Below, one piece after another: positions 19,007-28,035 of a stretch of DNA of 64,000 bases (positions within the stretch are counted from its first letter, which is position 1; each line of letters opens with the position of its first letter). A program made the position numbers and the translations under genes. The notes under the pieces were generated by a model, which searched no databases, was not told where the DNA came from, and saw only the letters and a list, made by a program, of their open reading frames with translations. The DNA comes from Acidisoma sp. PAMC 29798 (GTDB lineage: Bacteria > Pseudomonadota > Alphaproteobacteria > Acetobacterales > Acetobacteraceae), in the NCBI RefSeq assembly GCF_030252425.1, contig NZ_CP126994.1:1922001-1986000 (forward strand), read 5' to 3'.

Positions 19007-19648
19007 CTAGCTCGGCCAAGCCGAGTGGCGGATGACAGAACAAAAATTACCGCGATGAAAATGCGGTTCCTTGTCGGCGATGACGTCGGCTTTGACATTG
19101 CCGAAGGTCGTGTCAGGCTTGGATTTGATGCCGTCGTAGAAAGCCTGAATGATATCTTCCTTGAAATGGGCTGTTCGCGGATGCGCCTTAACGATCGCGT
19201 CACGCTCGGCATCGCTATACTCATGATACGTAAGGCCAAGCACATCCATCTCGACACCCGCTGTCACTAGAGCCACGATCGGGTGCATATGCTTGGGGAT
19301 GCCGGGCGTCGTGTGAAGCGCGATCGCGGTCCAGACCAGGTCCACGTCGGAGGCCGCGATGTGGTGTGCCAAGAGAAAGTCGCGGGCGACATTCGCGCCA
19401 TCGACCTCAAACCGTTCGTCCACACTGCTGTGTTTACGGGTCAGACCCATGTCATGAAACATGGCACCCGCATAAAGAAGCTCCGCATCGAACTTCAGGC
19501 CATGGCGCAATCCGGCAAGAGCGCCGAAATGGAAGACCCGACTGGAATGATGAAACAGCAATGGGCCTGCTGTATCCCGCACAAGCTCGGTGATCTCTTC
19601 GGCTAACTTGCTGTCCGGCACGGAAAGTCCTGGAAGCATCATCGACAT
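19007..19648 (-). CDS. HD-domain protein, cyanamide hydratase-like
   Basis: 213 aa from ATG 19648, which has AAGGA 7 bases upstream. Metal ligands of an HD fold are visible: His in LLFHHSSRVFHFG (about residue 33), the His-Asp pair in GAMFHDMGLT (65-66), and later His and Asp in TAIALHTTPGIP and DVLGLTYHEYSD. The spacing resembles Ddi2/cyanamide-hydratase-type HD proteins, but true cyanamide activity is not proven. It lies directly upstream of the exported hydrolase (56-base gap) and is divergent from an AraC regulator that probably controls it. Confidence 0.82.
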   Translation of the reverse strand: MSMMLPGLSVPDSKLAEEITELVRDTAGPLLFHHSSRVFHFGALAGLRHGLKFDAELLYAGAMFHDMGLTRKHSSVDERFEVDGANVARDFLLAHHIAASDVDLVWTAIALHTTPGIPKHMHPIVALVTAGVEMDVLGLTYHEYSDAERDAIVKAHPRTAHFKEDIIQAFYDGIKSKPDTTFGNVKADVIADKEPHFHRGNFCSVIRHSAWPS

Positions 19649-19898
19649 CTGAGGGTCCTTTCGCTGCGTAGGGTTCGCGATGGTCAGGCTCTCGAACAGG
19701 CCGACCATGGGTCTTCCGGTCCGTCGGGCGGCAATGCCATGCTGAAAACGCTTGGACGGACGTCAGCCTAGGGATAGGAACATAACTAGTCTGGAATAAA
19801 CGGGGATCGTTTGGGACAAATCTGCCTCTAACGCTTTGATGGCCGCCGATGGCAGATCGGCCGCGCGTTCTGGCAATCGATAGAAGGAGGCGTCTGCC

Positions 19899-20804
19899 GT
19901 GCTTGCTGATCGAATAGCGAACGGCTTGAGCGCTAGGTTCAAGATACCGCCACCACCCACCATCGCCGCGAAGCTGGTGGGAAACACGCAAATTGCATTT
20001 TCCCGCTTCAGAAATTTGGAGCCGAGACGCGAAAGTTCCGCGCCACCCGAGCGCGAGGACGCGTTTGTATTCTGCGCGTCTTTAACGGCCACGCGGTTCT
20101 CACGTGTGTCCCTTGCCGGACGGGTTCAGTCGGTGCTGCAATCCCCGCAGGAGGCGTATCTCTTCGATATGACGTCGAAGACCGAGATCAGTCTTGACGG
20201 CACATTCGATAATATTCGGTTCCACATCCCTCAGGCCGCCATCGATCAAATGGCCTATGAAAAGGGTATCCGCCGCATCGGCGGCTTGCATTCCAAAGTT
20301 TTTGGACAGCACGATGCCATTCTCTATAGCTTGGCCCGCACCATCCTTCCCGCCATCGAAAATTCTTCCGAGGTCACCACGGCCTTCGTCGAGTATATCG
20401 GCCTCGCGACCTTCGACCACGTCGTCTATACATATGGCGGCACTCCGCGCGGGAATCGCGTTTCAGGCGGCTTGAGCCCCTGGCAACTCCGGCGCGTCTG
20501 CGACTTCATTGAAGCCAATCTGGCCGGCGATCCATCCATTATTGTCATGGCGGCGGAGTGCGGCATCTCGATGAGCTATTTTGCACGGGCGTTCCGCACG
20601 TCCCTTGGGATGACGCCGCATCAGTGGATCCTCCACCGACGGGTCGCGCGCGCGAAGACGCTCATACAGGATACGACCCTGACCCTGGTTGAAATCGCAC
20701 TGCTGTGTGGATTTGCAGATCAAAGCCATCTCGGCCGCCAATTTTTGCGGCAAACCGGGGCGACCCCGGCGCAGTGGCGTCGCGAGCGACGCTCGGGCGC
20801 CTAA
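19899..20804 (+). CDS. AraC-family transcriptional activator
   Basis: 301 aa. The C-terminal ~100 residues hold two helix-turn-helix units: SIIVMAAECGISMSYFARAF followed by RTSLGMTPHQWILHRRVARAK, then VEIALLCGFADQSHLGRQF and LRQTGATPAQWRR, the AraC signature. The N-terminal 190 residues form an unassigned ligand domain (EAYLFDMTSKTEISL). It is divergent from the HD-domain gene, with about 250 bases between, so local regulation of the HD/hydrolase pair is likely. Confidence 0.92.
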   Translation: MLADRIANGLSARFKIPPPPTIAAKLVGNTQIAFSRFRNLEPRRESSAPPEREDAFVFCASLTATRFSRVSLAGRVQSVLQSPQEAYLFDMTSKTEISLDGTFDNIRFHIPQAAIDQMAYEKGIRRIGGLHSKVFGQHDAILYSLARTILPAIENSSEVTTAFVEYIGLATFDHVVYTYGGTPRGNRVSGGLSPWQLRRVCDFIEANLAGDPSIIVMAAECGISMSYFARAFRTSLGMTPHQWILHRRVARAKTLIQDTTLTLVEIALLCGFADQSHLGRQFLRQTGATPAQWRRERRSGA

Positions 20805-20843
20805 TCGGCCTCGGCACAATGGCAGAGGACTTACGATCCCGTT

Positions 20844-21341
20844 CTAAGCACCCGGCTTCAGCGTCGCGATCGCCTTGGCGATCTTGTCGGACTCGGGCTT
20901 GGTCAGGCTCGCGAACCAATCGGCGAGCCGGCCATCCGGCCCGATCAGGTATTTGTAGAAGTTCCAACGGGGGCGGGAGAGAAACCCGCCTTCCGCCGCC
21001 AGCCAGCGAAACAGCGGATGGGCGTCCGGCCCCTTCACATGAGCCTTGGCCATGACCGGAAAGCTCACACCGTAATTGCGCTGGCAGAATTCCCCGATCG
21101 CCGCCGCATCCCCCGGCTCCTGGTTGCCGAAGTCATTGCTCGGCACCCCGATGACGACGAGGCCCGCGGGCGCGCGCCCTGACAGCGCCTCCAGCCCGGC
21201 ATATTGCGGCGTGAACCCGCATTGGGACGCCGTGTTGACGATCAGAAGCGGGTGCCCCCGCAACGCGCCCAGGGGATAGGGCACGCCAGCCAGGGTCGTC
21301 AGCGTGAAATCATAGGCGGTATTGGGCGCCGTCTTGGGCAT
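20844..21341 (-). CDS. Glutathione peroxidase (Cys type)
   Basis: 165 aa from ATG 21341, with GGAG 6 bases upstream; an in-frame GTG 12 bases earlier overlaps that ribosome site and is less likely. The peroxidatic Cys41 is in VNTASQCGFTPQYAGLE, the Gln in PSNDFGNQEPG, and the Trp/Asn in PRWNFYKYLIGPDG. These form the Cys-Gln-Trp-Asn site of the non-seleno GPx family, which reduces peroxides using thioredoxin or glutathione. It is convergent with araC. Confidence 0.93.
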   Translation of the reverse strand: MPKTAPNTAYDFTLTTLAGVPYPLGALRGHPLLIVNTASQCGFTPQYAGLEALSGRAPAGLVVIGVPSNDFGNQEPGDAAAIGEFCQRNYGVSFPVMAKAHVKGPDAHPLFRWLAAEGGFLSRPRWNFYKYLIGPDGRLADWFASLTKPESDKIAKAIATLKPGA

Positions 21342-21430
21342 CGTCTTCTCCACCAGCGGCGATCACGGCCCCGTTTGCTCTGGCCCGATGCCACGGCTAT
21401 GGTCCGGCCCCGTTTGAACCTGGGGGTAGC

Positions 21431-22102
21431 GTGGTCGATATCTTCGACGAGGTCGATGAAGATCTGAGGGCAGAACGCGTTGCGCGTTTCGCGCGTCGCT
21501 ATGCCGTGGCGCTTCTGGGCCTTGTGGTTCTCGTGGTGATCGCCGTGGCGGCCTGGCAGGCCTGGACCTGGCACCGGGCGCAACAGAATGCCCGCGCCGG
21601 CTCCGCATTCCTGGCCGTGCTCGACAGCGCGGGCCGCCAGGGTTCGGCCAGCCAAAGGCAAACCATTGCCGCGAGTTTTGCGAAGGTCGCGGCGACATCG
21701 CCCGCCGGCTACGCCACCCTCGCCCGCCTGAATGAAGCGAGCCTTCTCGCCGAATCGGGCCAGCGTCCCCAAGCGGATGCGATTTGGCAGCCGCTGATGG
21801 ATAATGCCGGGATCAACCCGGTGCTGCGCCAGGTCGCGGTCATGGGCTGGGCCTCGCATGAACTCGACACCGCCGAGCCATCGCTGATCCAGGCCCGCCT
21901 CGGGCCGCTCTCGGCCGATGACAGCCCCTGGCGTCCCCTCGCCTTACAATACCTTGCCTTGCTGGACCTGCGACTGGGCCACCGTGCGGAAGCCATCACC
22001 GCTTTGCAATCGGTCGCCAATGATGCCTCGACACCCGCCGACATGCGCAGCACCGCCAGCGCGCTCATGCAGGCGCTGGGTGCCCCGGCACCACAAGGAT
22101 GA
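21431..22102 (+). CDS. Membrane-anchored TPR protein, YfgM-like
   Basis: 223 aa from a GTG start (GTGGTCGATATC). A short cytoplasmic acidic N-terminus (MVDIFDEVDEDLRAERVARF) precedes one membrane helix (about 27-47, VALLGLVVLVVIAVAAW) and a periplasmic helical-repeat region with YATLARLNEASLLAESG and LGHRAEAITALQSVA. This architecture is that of YfgM-like ancillary Sec/periplasmic chaperones. The next gene is BamB, the same order as E. coli yfgM-bamB, which supports a role in envelope protein traffic. Confidence 0.82.
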   Translation: MVDIFDEVDEDLRAERVARFARRYAVALLGLVVLVVIAVAAWQAWTWHRAQQNARAGSAFLAVLDSAGRQGSASQRQTIAASFAKVAATSPAGYATLARLNEASLLAESGQRPQADAIWQPLMDNAGINPVLRQVAVMGWASHELDTAEPSLIQARLGPLSADDSPWRPLALQYLALLDLRLGHRAEAITALQSVANDASTPADMRSTASALMQALGAPAPQG

Positions 22103-22145
22103 CCACGCTGCTGATCCTTCGCCCGAACATGAATGGCGCCCGCAC

Positions 22146-23507
22146 ATGAATCGCCTTTTTCGCCCGAAGACAGGTCTTTCCGTCACCGGGAACGCCGATA
22201 GCCTGCGCCTGACCCGCCGCGCCGCCCTCGGCCTGCCTTTAGCGCTCGCCGGATGCGGCTTCATCGGCAACGACCAACTGCCGCCGCTGCCGGGCAAGCG
22301 GATCGACGTGATGCAATCGACAAGCGCCCTGGCCGTGGACCCCAGCATGACAGGAGCGGTCGGGCTTCCGCCCGCAACCTCGGGCACCGATTGGGCGCAG
22401 CAGGGCAGCAACGCGGCCCATAGCCCTGGGCATCCCGCCTATAGCGGATCGCTCAATCAGATTTGGTCCGCCGACATCGGCCAGGGCACGGCCTATCGCC
22501 AGCGCATTCCCTGCCCGCCCATCGTGGCCGAGGGCGCCGTTTATACCATGAGCGCGCGCGGCGACGTGCGCGCCTTCGCCCTCGCCGATGGCGGCCTCAT
22601 CTGGCATTCCTCCATTCGCCCCAAGGGGTCCCGCAGCACCGATATCGGCGGCGGCATCAGCTATGATAGTGGCCGCATCTATGCCGCGACCGGCCTGGGC
22701 GAAATCCTGTGCTTCGCCGCCAAAGACGGTGCCATCCTCTATCGCCAGCCGCTCGGCGCACCGGCGCGCAGTGCGCCGACCATCGCCGGCAAGCACATGT
22801 ATCTGTGCCTGATCGACAGCTCGATCATTGGCCTGGACACCGCGACGGGCAAAACGCTCTGGAGCCATCAGGCGACGGTCGCGCAGACCAATGTGCTCGG
22901 CCTGCCGTCACCCGCCGTGTCCGGCAATATCGTCGTCGGCGGCTTTGGCTCGGGCGATCTGCTCGCGCTCGATGCCACATCTGGCGAGGTTTTGTGGTCG
23001 GACAATCTGGGCGCGACCGGTACCGGCCTGTCCCAGCTTTCGGCCATCGTCGGCCTGCCCGTGATCGACCAGGGGCGCGTGTTCGTGGGCAGCCTGGGCG
23101 GCATTTCGCTCTGCATGGATCTGCCGACCGGGCGGCGCTTGTGGGAGAAGGATTTCGCCACCGACCAGACTCCGGCGGTGGCCGGCGATTGGGTGTTCGA
23201 GACGAGCACGGACCAGTTGCTGGGCGCCATCTCGGCGGATTCAGGCTCGGTCCGCTGGGTGCGCCAGCTTCCGGCCTTCAAAAACGTGAAGAAATCCAAC
23301 GGACAGATCTATTGGTGGGGTCCTGTGCTCGCCGGCAATTCGCTCTTGCTGGCAGGCACGAACAAAAGCCTCATTAGCGTCGATGTTGGCACGGGCGCCA
23401 TTACCAACGCCGTGAGACTGCCGACGCCGGCGGCAGTTACCCCGGTCGTCGCCCAAGGCAAGGTTTTCGTGACGGTTGCGAGCGGGGCGCTGCTCGCCTT
23501 CGAGTAG
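22146..23507 (+). CDS. bamB: Outer-membrane assembly lipoprotein BamB
   Basis: 453 aa from ATG 22146. The N-terminus LRLTRRAALGLPLALAGCGF is a lipoprotein signal with lipobox LAGC and an upstream twin-Arg. The rest is a PQQ-type beta-propeller with repeated blade motifs such as VYTMSARGDVRAFALADGGL, IYAATGLGEILCFAAKDGAI and IVVGGFGSGDLLALDATSGE. BamB is the BamA-binding scaffold of the outer-membrane beta-barrel machine, attached to the inner face of the outer membrane. It lies 43 bases after the YfgM-like gene. In many alphaproteobacteria der (engA) follows; here rpe is on the opposite strand. Confidence 0.92.
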   Translation: MNRLFRPKTGLSVTGNADSLRLTRRAALGLPLALAGCGFIGNDQLPPLPGKRIDVMQSTSALAVDPSMTGAVGLPPATSGTDWAQQGSNAAHSPGHPAYSGSLNQIWSADIGQGTAYRQRIPCPPIVAEGAVYTMSARGDVRAFALADGGLIWHSSIRPKGSRSTDIGGGISYDSGRIYAATGLGEILCFAAKDGAILYRQPLGAPARSAPTIAGKHMYLCLIDSSIIGLDTATGKTLWSHQATVAQTNVLGLPSPAVSGNIVVGGFGSGDLLALDATSGEVLWSDNLGATGTGLSQLSAIVGLPVIDQGRVFVGSLGGISLCMDLPTGRRLWEKDFATDQTPAVAGDWVFETSTDQLLGAISADSGSVRWVRQLPAFKNVKKSNGQIYWWGPVLAGNSLLLAGTNKSLISVDVGTGAITNAVRLPTPAAVTPVVAQGKVFVTVASGALLAFE

Positions 23508-23525
23508 CGGCGGAGGCGACCCGCC

Positions 23526-24203
23526 CTACGACGCGCGAGCCTTCTCGGCCCCTGTGCGGAGCGCGTCGATATTGGCGCGATACGCCGTTGGACCATGGGC
23601 GAAGGCCGATGACCCGGCGACAAGCACATTGGCGCCGGCCGCGACCGTCTGTTCGGCGGTCTCGGCTGTGATGCCGCCATCGACCTCGATCTCCACCGGG
23701 CGATCCCCGATCAAAGCGCGCAGACGGCGGATCTTCTCGAGGGTTCCGGGAATGAAGCTCTGCCCGCCAAAACCGGGGTTCACCGTCATGACCAGCACAA
23801 GGTCGGCAGCGTCGAGGCTGTAGCGCACCGCTTCCTCCGACGTCGCCGGATTGATCGCGACGCCTGCTTTGAGCCCGAGGCCTCGGATCGCCTGCAGCGT
23901 TCGGTTGAGGTGGCGCAAAGCCTCGGCATGGACCGTGATGCGATCGCAGCCGGCCTTGGCGAAAGCCTCCAGATACTCATCCGGCGTATTGATCATGAGA
24001 TGGGCGTCGATCGGCACATGGCTCACCTTGCGCACAGCGGCGATGACGCCGGGACCGAAGCTGATATTGGGCACGAAGGCCCCGTCCATAACGTCCAGAT
24101 GCAGCCAATCGGCACCGGCGGCCTCGATGGCGCGGGTCTCTTCGTCGATCCGACCGAAGTCGGCGGAGAGGATTGAGGGGGCGATGATGATGGGTCGGTT
24201 CAT
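23526..24203 (-). CDS. rpe: Ribulose-phosphate 3-epimerase
   Basis: 225 aa from ATG 24203. TIM-barrel motifs of RPE are present: IAPSILSADFGRIDEE, WLHLDVMDGAFVPNISFGP with the metal His-Asp, DAHLMINTPDEYL, VMTVNPGFGGQSFIP and EIEVDGGITAETAEQ. It interconverts ribulose-5-P and xylulose-5-P in the pentose phosphate pathway. It is convergent with bamB, with 18 bases between the stops. Confidence 0.97.
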   Translation of the reverse strand: MNRPIIIAPSILSADFGRIDEETRAIEAAGADWLHLDVMDGAFVPNISFGPGVIAAVRKVSHVPIDAHLMINTPDEYLEAFAKAGCDRITVHAEALRHLNRTLQAIRGLGLKAGVAINPATSEEAVRYSLDAADLVLVMTVNPGFGGQSFIPGTLEKIRRLRALIGDRPVEIEVDGGITAETAEQTVAAGANVLVAGSSAFAHGPTAYRANIDALRTGAEKARAS

Positions 24204-24381
24204 GGCGGCGAGACTATCGCTTTGGGCCGCGCCGCGACAGGGCTGCCCAACGCGATGCCGAGAATACGACGCCTTATCTCCGCATAATCTGCGGCGATTG
24301 CGCACAAGGCGCTTGCCACGCTCCTCGCCTCGCGGCAGCGTGCATCCTTCGTTCGGAACAAGGGAGCTCCCACGTTAATGC

Positions 24382-25212
24382 ATGACTATCAGACCCATGG
24401 CGCGAGATCCTCGGTTGGCCGCTGAAGCACCGGCCAAGCTTTCGCTCCAGCATCTCAGCCATAGCTTCGGCACCTTCCGGGCTCTGGAGGATGTCAATCT
24501 CGACATCAAACCCGGCGAGTTCGTCTGCATCCTGGGTGCATCAGGCTGCGGAAAGAGCACCTTATTCAACGCCGTATCGGGACTTCTTAACGTCAGTTCC
24601 GGCAAAATTCTGCTTGACGGCCGCGATATCGCCGGCCGGCCGGGCGAGGTTGGATATATGCTGCAAAAGGATCTTCTGCTGCCCTGGCGCACGGTTCTCG
24701 GCAATATCACCCTCGGCGCCTCCCTCACGCGCGGCGCCACCAAGGCGGATCGCGCCCATGCCGCCGAACTCGCCGTGCATTACGGCCTGGGTGACTACCT
24801 GCGCCATTTTCCGCGCGCCCTGTCGGGCGGTATGCGTCAGCGCGTCGCCCTGATGCGCACCATCGCCGCCGGGCGAGACCTGATGCTGCTGGACGAGCCC
24901 TTCGGCGCCCTCGACAGCCAGACCCGCATCGGCATGCAGCAATGGCTGCTACAAATCTGGAAGGAACTTAGCCGCACGGTGATGTTCGTCACCCATGACG
25001 TGGATGAGGCGATCTTCCTCGCCGACCGCATTGTGGTGATGCTGCCCAAACCCGGCCGCGTCGGCTGGATCGTCGATGTTCCCATCGAACGTCCGCGCGC
25101 GATGGACTGCCTGACCTCCCCGGCATTCGTCGCCATCAAGCGCGAGATCATGGCCATGCTATATAGCCAGGCGACGCTGCACGGCGTGCCCGCTGCAATG
25201 GTGTCGGCATGA
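24382..25212 (+). CDS. ABC transporter ATPase (nitrate/taurine/NMT1 type)
   Basis: 276 aa. Walker A GASGCGKST at residues 52-60, Q-loop VGYMLQKDLLLPWRT, signature LSGGMRQRVALMRT, Walker B LMLLDEPFGALD and switch His VMFVTHDVDEA. The 'MLQKDLLLPWRTV' Q-loop is typical of SsuB/TauB/ThiZ-like importers. No good ribosome site is seen before ATG 24382, so the start is uncertain. It overlaps the permease gene by 4 bases and is the first gene of a four-gene operon. Confidence 0.92.
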   Translation: MTIRPMARDPRLAAEAPAKLSLQHLSHSFGTFRALEDVNLDIKPGEFVCILGASGCGKSTLFNAVSGLLNVSSGKILLDGRDIAGRPGEVGYMLQKDLLLPWRTVLGNITLGASLTRGATKADRAHAAELAVHYGLGDYLRHFPRALSGGMRQRVALMRTIAAGRDLMLLDEPFGALDSQTRIGMQQWLLQIWKELSRTVMFVTHDVDEAIFLADRIVVMLPKPGRVGWIVDVPIERPRAMDCLTSPAFVAIKREIMAMLYSQATLHGVPAAMVSA

Positions 25213-26063
25213 CCGAAGCGCCCGCCTGGCACGCTTACGCGCGCCACGTCCTGCTGTGGCTCGTCGCCATCGCCCTCATCTTCTGCGCGTGGGAGCTGTT
25301 GCTCCTTGCCACCGGCCTGCCCGCCTATGTCATCCCGACACCCGGAGCCGCCTTGGGCGTGCTGCGCGACAATGCGGCGATGATGCGCGGCCTGACCTTC
25401 CAAACCGTGACGGAAACCTTCTACGGCTATATCTGCGGCGCGGTCATCGGCTTCCTGCTGGCCGTGATCATGGCGCAGATCCCCATCGTCCATCGCCTGC
25501 TGTACCCAGCGCTCATCACCTCCCAGGCGGTGCCGATCGTCGCCATCGCGGCGCCGCTGGTCATCATCTTCGGCTTCGGCCTGACGCCGAAACTGATCAT
25601 CGTCGCCTGGATCGTCTTCTTTCCCGTGGTCGTGAACGTGCTCGATGGCTTGGCGAGCGTCGATCAGGACCAGGTGAACCTCGCGCGCCTTCTGCGCGGC
25701 ACGCGGCTGCGCACCTTCCTCATCGTGCGCTTGCCGGCCTGCATCGGGCCGCTGTTTTCCGGCCTCAAGATCGGCGCCTCCTATGCCGTTACCGGCGCGG
25801 TCATCGGGGAATGGACCGCCTCGGCCCATGTCGGGCTGGGCACCTATCTGCTCACGGCCAATGCGCAGATGAATACCGCCGGCGTCTACGGCGCGATGCT
25901 GCTGCTCACCGCCATCGGCGTTGGGTCCTTCCTGATCGTCCTGGTCGCCGAGCATTTCGCCACGCCATGGCGTACCCAGATGACGGCGCCACCCTGGTTC
26001 GGTGGCCGTGTTCCGCCGTTGCCCGTTTCCCCCGTTCCGCACATAGAAAAGGTTGTGACATGA
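25209..26063 (+). CDS. ABC transporter permease (NMT1/SsuC-like)
   Basis: 284 aa with six or so hydrophobic segments starting HVLLWLVAIALIFCAWELLL. The permease coupling motif is recognisable as NLARLLRGTRLRTFLIVRLPACIGPLFSG (EAA---G-like, here with Asn-Leu-Ala), followed by GEWTASAHVGLGTYL. The long Pro-rich tail (PPLPVSPVP) is unusual. It overlaps the ATPase (ATGA) and the binding-protein genes by 4 bases, so all three are translationally coupled. Confidence 0.92.
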   Translation: MTEAPAWHAYARHVLLWLVAIALIFCAWELLLLATGLPAYVIPTPGAALGVLRDNAAMMRGLTFQTVTETFYGYICGAVIGFLLAVIMAQIPIVHRLLYPALITSQAVPIVAIAAPLVIIFGFGLTPKLIIVAWIVFFPVVVNVLDGLASVDQDQVNLARLLRGTRLRTFLIVRLPACIGPLFSGLKIGASYAVTGAVIGEWTASAHVGLGTYLLTANAQMNTAGVYGAMLLLTAIGVGSFLIVLVAEHFATPWRTQMTAPPWFGGRVPPLPVSPVPHIEKVVT

Positions 26064-27067
26064 AGCCTCTCCGCACAGTCGCCCGGCTGCTCGCGTCCAC
26101 GGCCGCTGCCGGCATGATGATGCTGGCCCTCGCCCCCGTGGCACCCACGGCCTCGGCCGCCGACATGGCAACGAAGGTCCGCTTCGTCTTCGATTGGGCG
26201 ACGGCGGATTTCGAGTTGATCCCCCTTGCCGTCGGCCAAGCCGAGGGCTTCTACAAGGACGCCAATCTTGACGTGTCGGTCGCCTTCCCGCCCGATAGCT
26301 CGACCACGGCGCGCGTGCTCGCCAGCGGCAGCGCCGATATCGGCTTCGACGCGACGACGGATCTGATCTTCGCCGCACAGCAGGGCGTGCCGATCATCTC
26401 CATCGGCCTGTTCTCGCAGTCCAACAATTGCGGGTTGTTCGGCCGCCCTGGCGAGCCCATCGACCTCTCCACGCTCAAGGGCAAGTCGATCGGCGTCTTC
26501 ACCGATAGCTGGTCCAAGATGATGATCCCCTACATCGTCAAGAAGGCCGGCCTTACCCAGGACGACGTCAAGCTCATCATCGCGACCGATGACAATATCC
26601 CGATGCTGCTGACGAAGAAGATCGACCTAGCGCTGAACTGCTCGAACTACGCCATCTCCGATGTCAGGCCGACCCTGAAGGTCGATCCGAGCATCCTGAT
26701 CGGACCGGCGGCCGGCGTGCCCGATATCCCCGTCTGGACCTATACCGCCAGCAAGAGCTACGCGGCGGCGCATCCTGATGTGGTTAAGGCCTGGCTTGCG
26801 GCCACCGCCAAGGCGATGGACTGGGCCTCCACCCATCAGGACCAGGCCGTTGCCGACTTGCTGAAGCTTTACCCCAGCGCCGGCTCCAAGGATTACAACT
26901 CGGTCGGCTGGGCGGTGACGGTGCCGCTGATGAAGGGGCCAACCGGCTATATGACGCAGACCGATGCGCAATGGACCGGCATCGCCCAGGCGCTGGCCTT
27001 CAGCGGTCAGATCCCCAAGGTTCTGCCGCCCTCCGCCTACTACACCAACGACTATCTGCCGAAATAA
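26060..27067 (+). CDS. ABC transporter substrate-binding protein (NMT1/THI5-like)
   Basis: 335 aa from ATG 26060. A signal peptide ends in ASAADMA. The mature part has the NMT1/THI5-like fold: VRFVFDWATADFELIPLAVGQAEGFYKDANLDVSV, SGSADIGFDATTDLI, the FTDSWSKMM turn and a C-terminal region with DAQWTGIAQALAF. Relatives bind thiamine pyrimidines, riboflavin, taurine or nitrate. The nucleoside hydrolase 5 bases downstream suggests a nucleoside or free-base ligand (inference). No TPP riboswitch was seen upstream of the operon. Confidence 0.88.
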   Translation: MKPLRTVARLLASTAAAGMMMLALAPVAPTASAADMATKVRFVFDWATADFELIPLAVGQAEGFYKDANLDVSVAFPPDSSTTARVLASGSADIGFDATTDLIFAAQQGVPIISIGLFSQSNNCGLFGRPGEPIDLSTLKGKSIGVFTDSWSKMMIPYIVKKAGLTQDDVKLIIATDDNIPMLLTKKIDLALNCSNYAISDVRPTLKVDPSILIGPAAGVPDIPVWTYTASKSYAAAHPDVVKAWLAATAKAMDWASTHQDQAVADLLKLYPSAGSKDYNSVGWAVTVPLMKGPTGYMTQTDAQWTGIAQALAFSGQIPKVLPPSAYYTNDYLPK

Positions 27068-27072
27068 GCCGC

Positions 27073-27996
27073 ATGCCGCCACGCCGGATCATCCTCGACT
27101 GCGATCCCGGCGTGGACGATGCGGTCGCGATGCTGTTGGCCTTCGCCTCCCCTGCGGAGGTGGAGGTCACGGCCATCACCACGGTGATCGGCAATGTCGC
27201 CCTCGCCCAGACCACCGCCAATGCCATCCGCATCCGTGACCTCGCGCGGCGGACCGACATTCCCATCCATGCCGGCTGCCCGCGCCCGCTGATGGCGGCG
27301 ATCGAGCGCAAAGGCTCAGTCCATGGCGGTGACGGCTTGGGCGATATCGGGCTCCCCGAGGCCTCCACCGGTGCCGCGCCGGACCACGCCGTCGATGTCC
27401 TCGTCGCGCGCATCAGGGCCGAGCCGGGCGTGCTGACGCTGTGCCCGATCGGGCCGATGACCAATATCGCCATGGCCCTGGTCAAGGCACCGGATATCGC
27501 GCCGATGATCCGCGACATCGTCTTCATGGGCGGTGCCGCCTTCTGCCCCGGCAATTCCTCGCCCACCGCCGAATTCAACTTTATGATCGACCCGCATGCG
27601 GCCCAGATCATGCTGACCGCCGGCGTGCCGATGACCATGTTCGGCCTCGACGTCACGCGACAGGCCGTCATCACCAAAGACTGGATGGACAGGATGGAGG
27701 CCAAGGCCGGCCGCGTCTCGGGTCCTGTGCTCGCCATGATGCGCGCCTATGGCTTCGGTGACCCCTGCCTGCACGACCCCTGCGTCATCGCCCATCTCAT
27801 CGACTCGACGCTGTTCGACGGCGTGGAAGCCTGGGTCGAGGTCGAATGCGCCGCACCCATGGCACGCGGCCAGAGCATCGCGGCCGTATCGCCACGCCAT
27901 CTCCAGGGCCGTGCGCCGAACTGCCGGGTGATCACCTCTGTGGATACGCCGCGGCTGTTCGCGCTGCTTGAAGACCGCCTCCTCAGCCTCGATTGA
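27073..27996 (+). CDS. Inosine-uridine-type nucleoside hydrolase
   Basis: 307 aa from ATG 27073. The Ca-binding signature IILDCDPGVDDAVAMLLAF is at the N-terminus, followed by TTVIGNVALAQTTANA, IHAGCPRPL, CPIGPMTNIAMAL, FMGGAAFCPGN, and NFMIDPHAAQIML for the second Asp cluster. The His of DPCVIAHLID is near the end. It cleaves the N-glycosidic bond of ribonucleosides to base and ribose. Position 5 bases after the ABC binding protein makes it part of the same operon, as the intracellular step after import. Confidence 0.92.
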   Translation: MPPRRIILDCDPGVDDAVAMLLAFASPAEVEVTAITTVIGNVALAQTTANAIRIRDLARRTDIPIHAGCPRPLMAAIERKGSVHGGDGLGDIGLPEASTGAAPDHAVDVLVARIRAEPGVLTLCPIGPMTNIAMALVKAPDIAPMIRDIVFMGGAAFCPGNSSPTAEFNFMIDPHAAQIMLTAGVPMTMFGLDVTRQAVITKDWMDRMEAKAGRVSGPVLAMMRAYGFGDPCLHDPCVIAHLIDSTLFDGVEAWVEVECAAPMARGQSIAAVSPRHLQGRAPNCRVITSVDTPRLFALLEDRLLSLD

Positions 27997-28035
27997 GATC
28001 TTGCAGGCGGCTGCTGGTCAGGCCAGACTTCGTCC

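Noticed and set aside
24204-24381. TPP riboswitch upstream of the NMT1-type transporter
   Set aside because: No conserved CTGAGA or ACCTGAT-like core is present in this gap.
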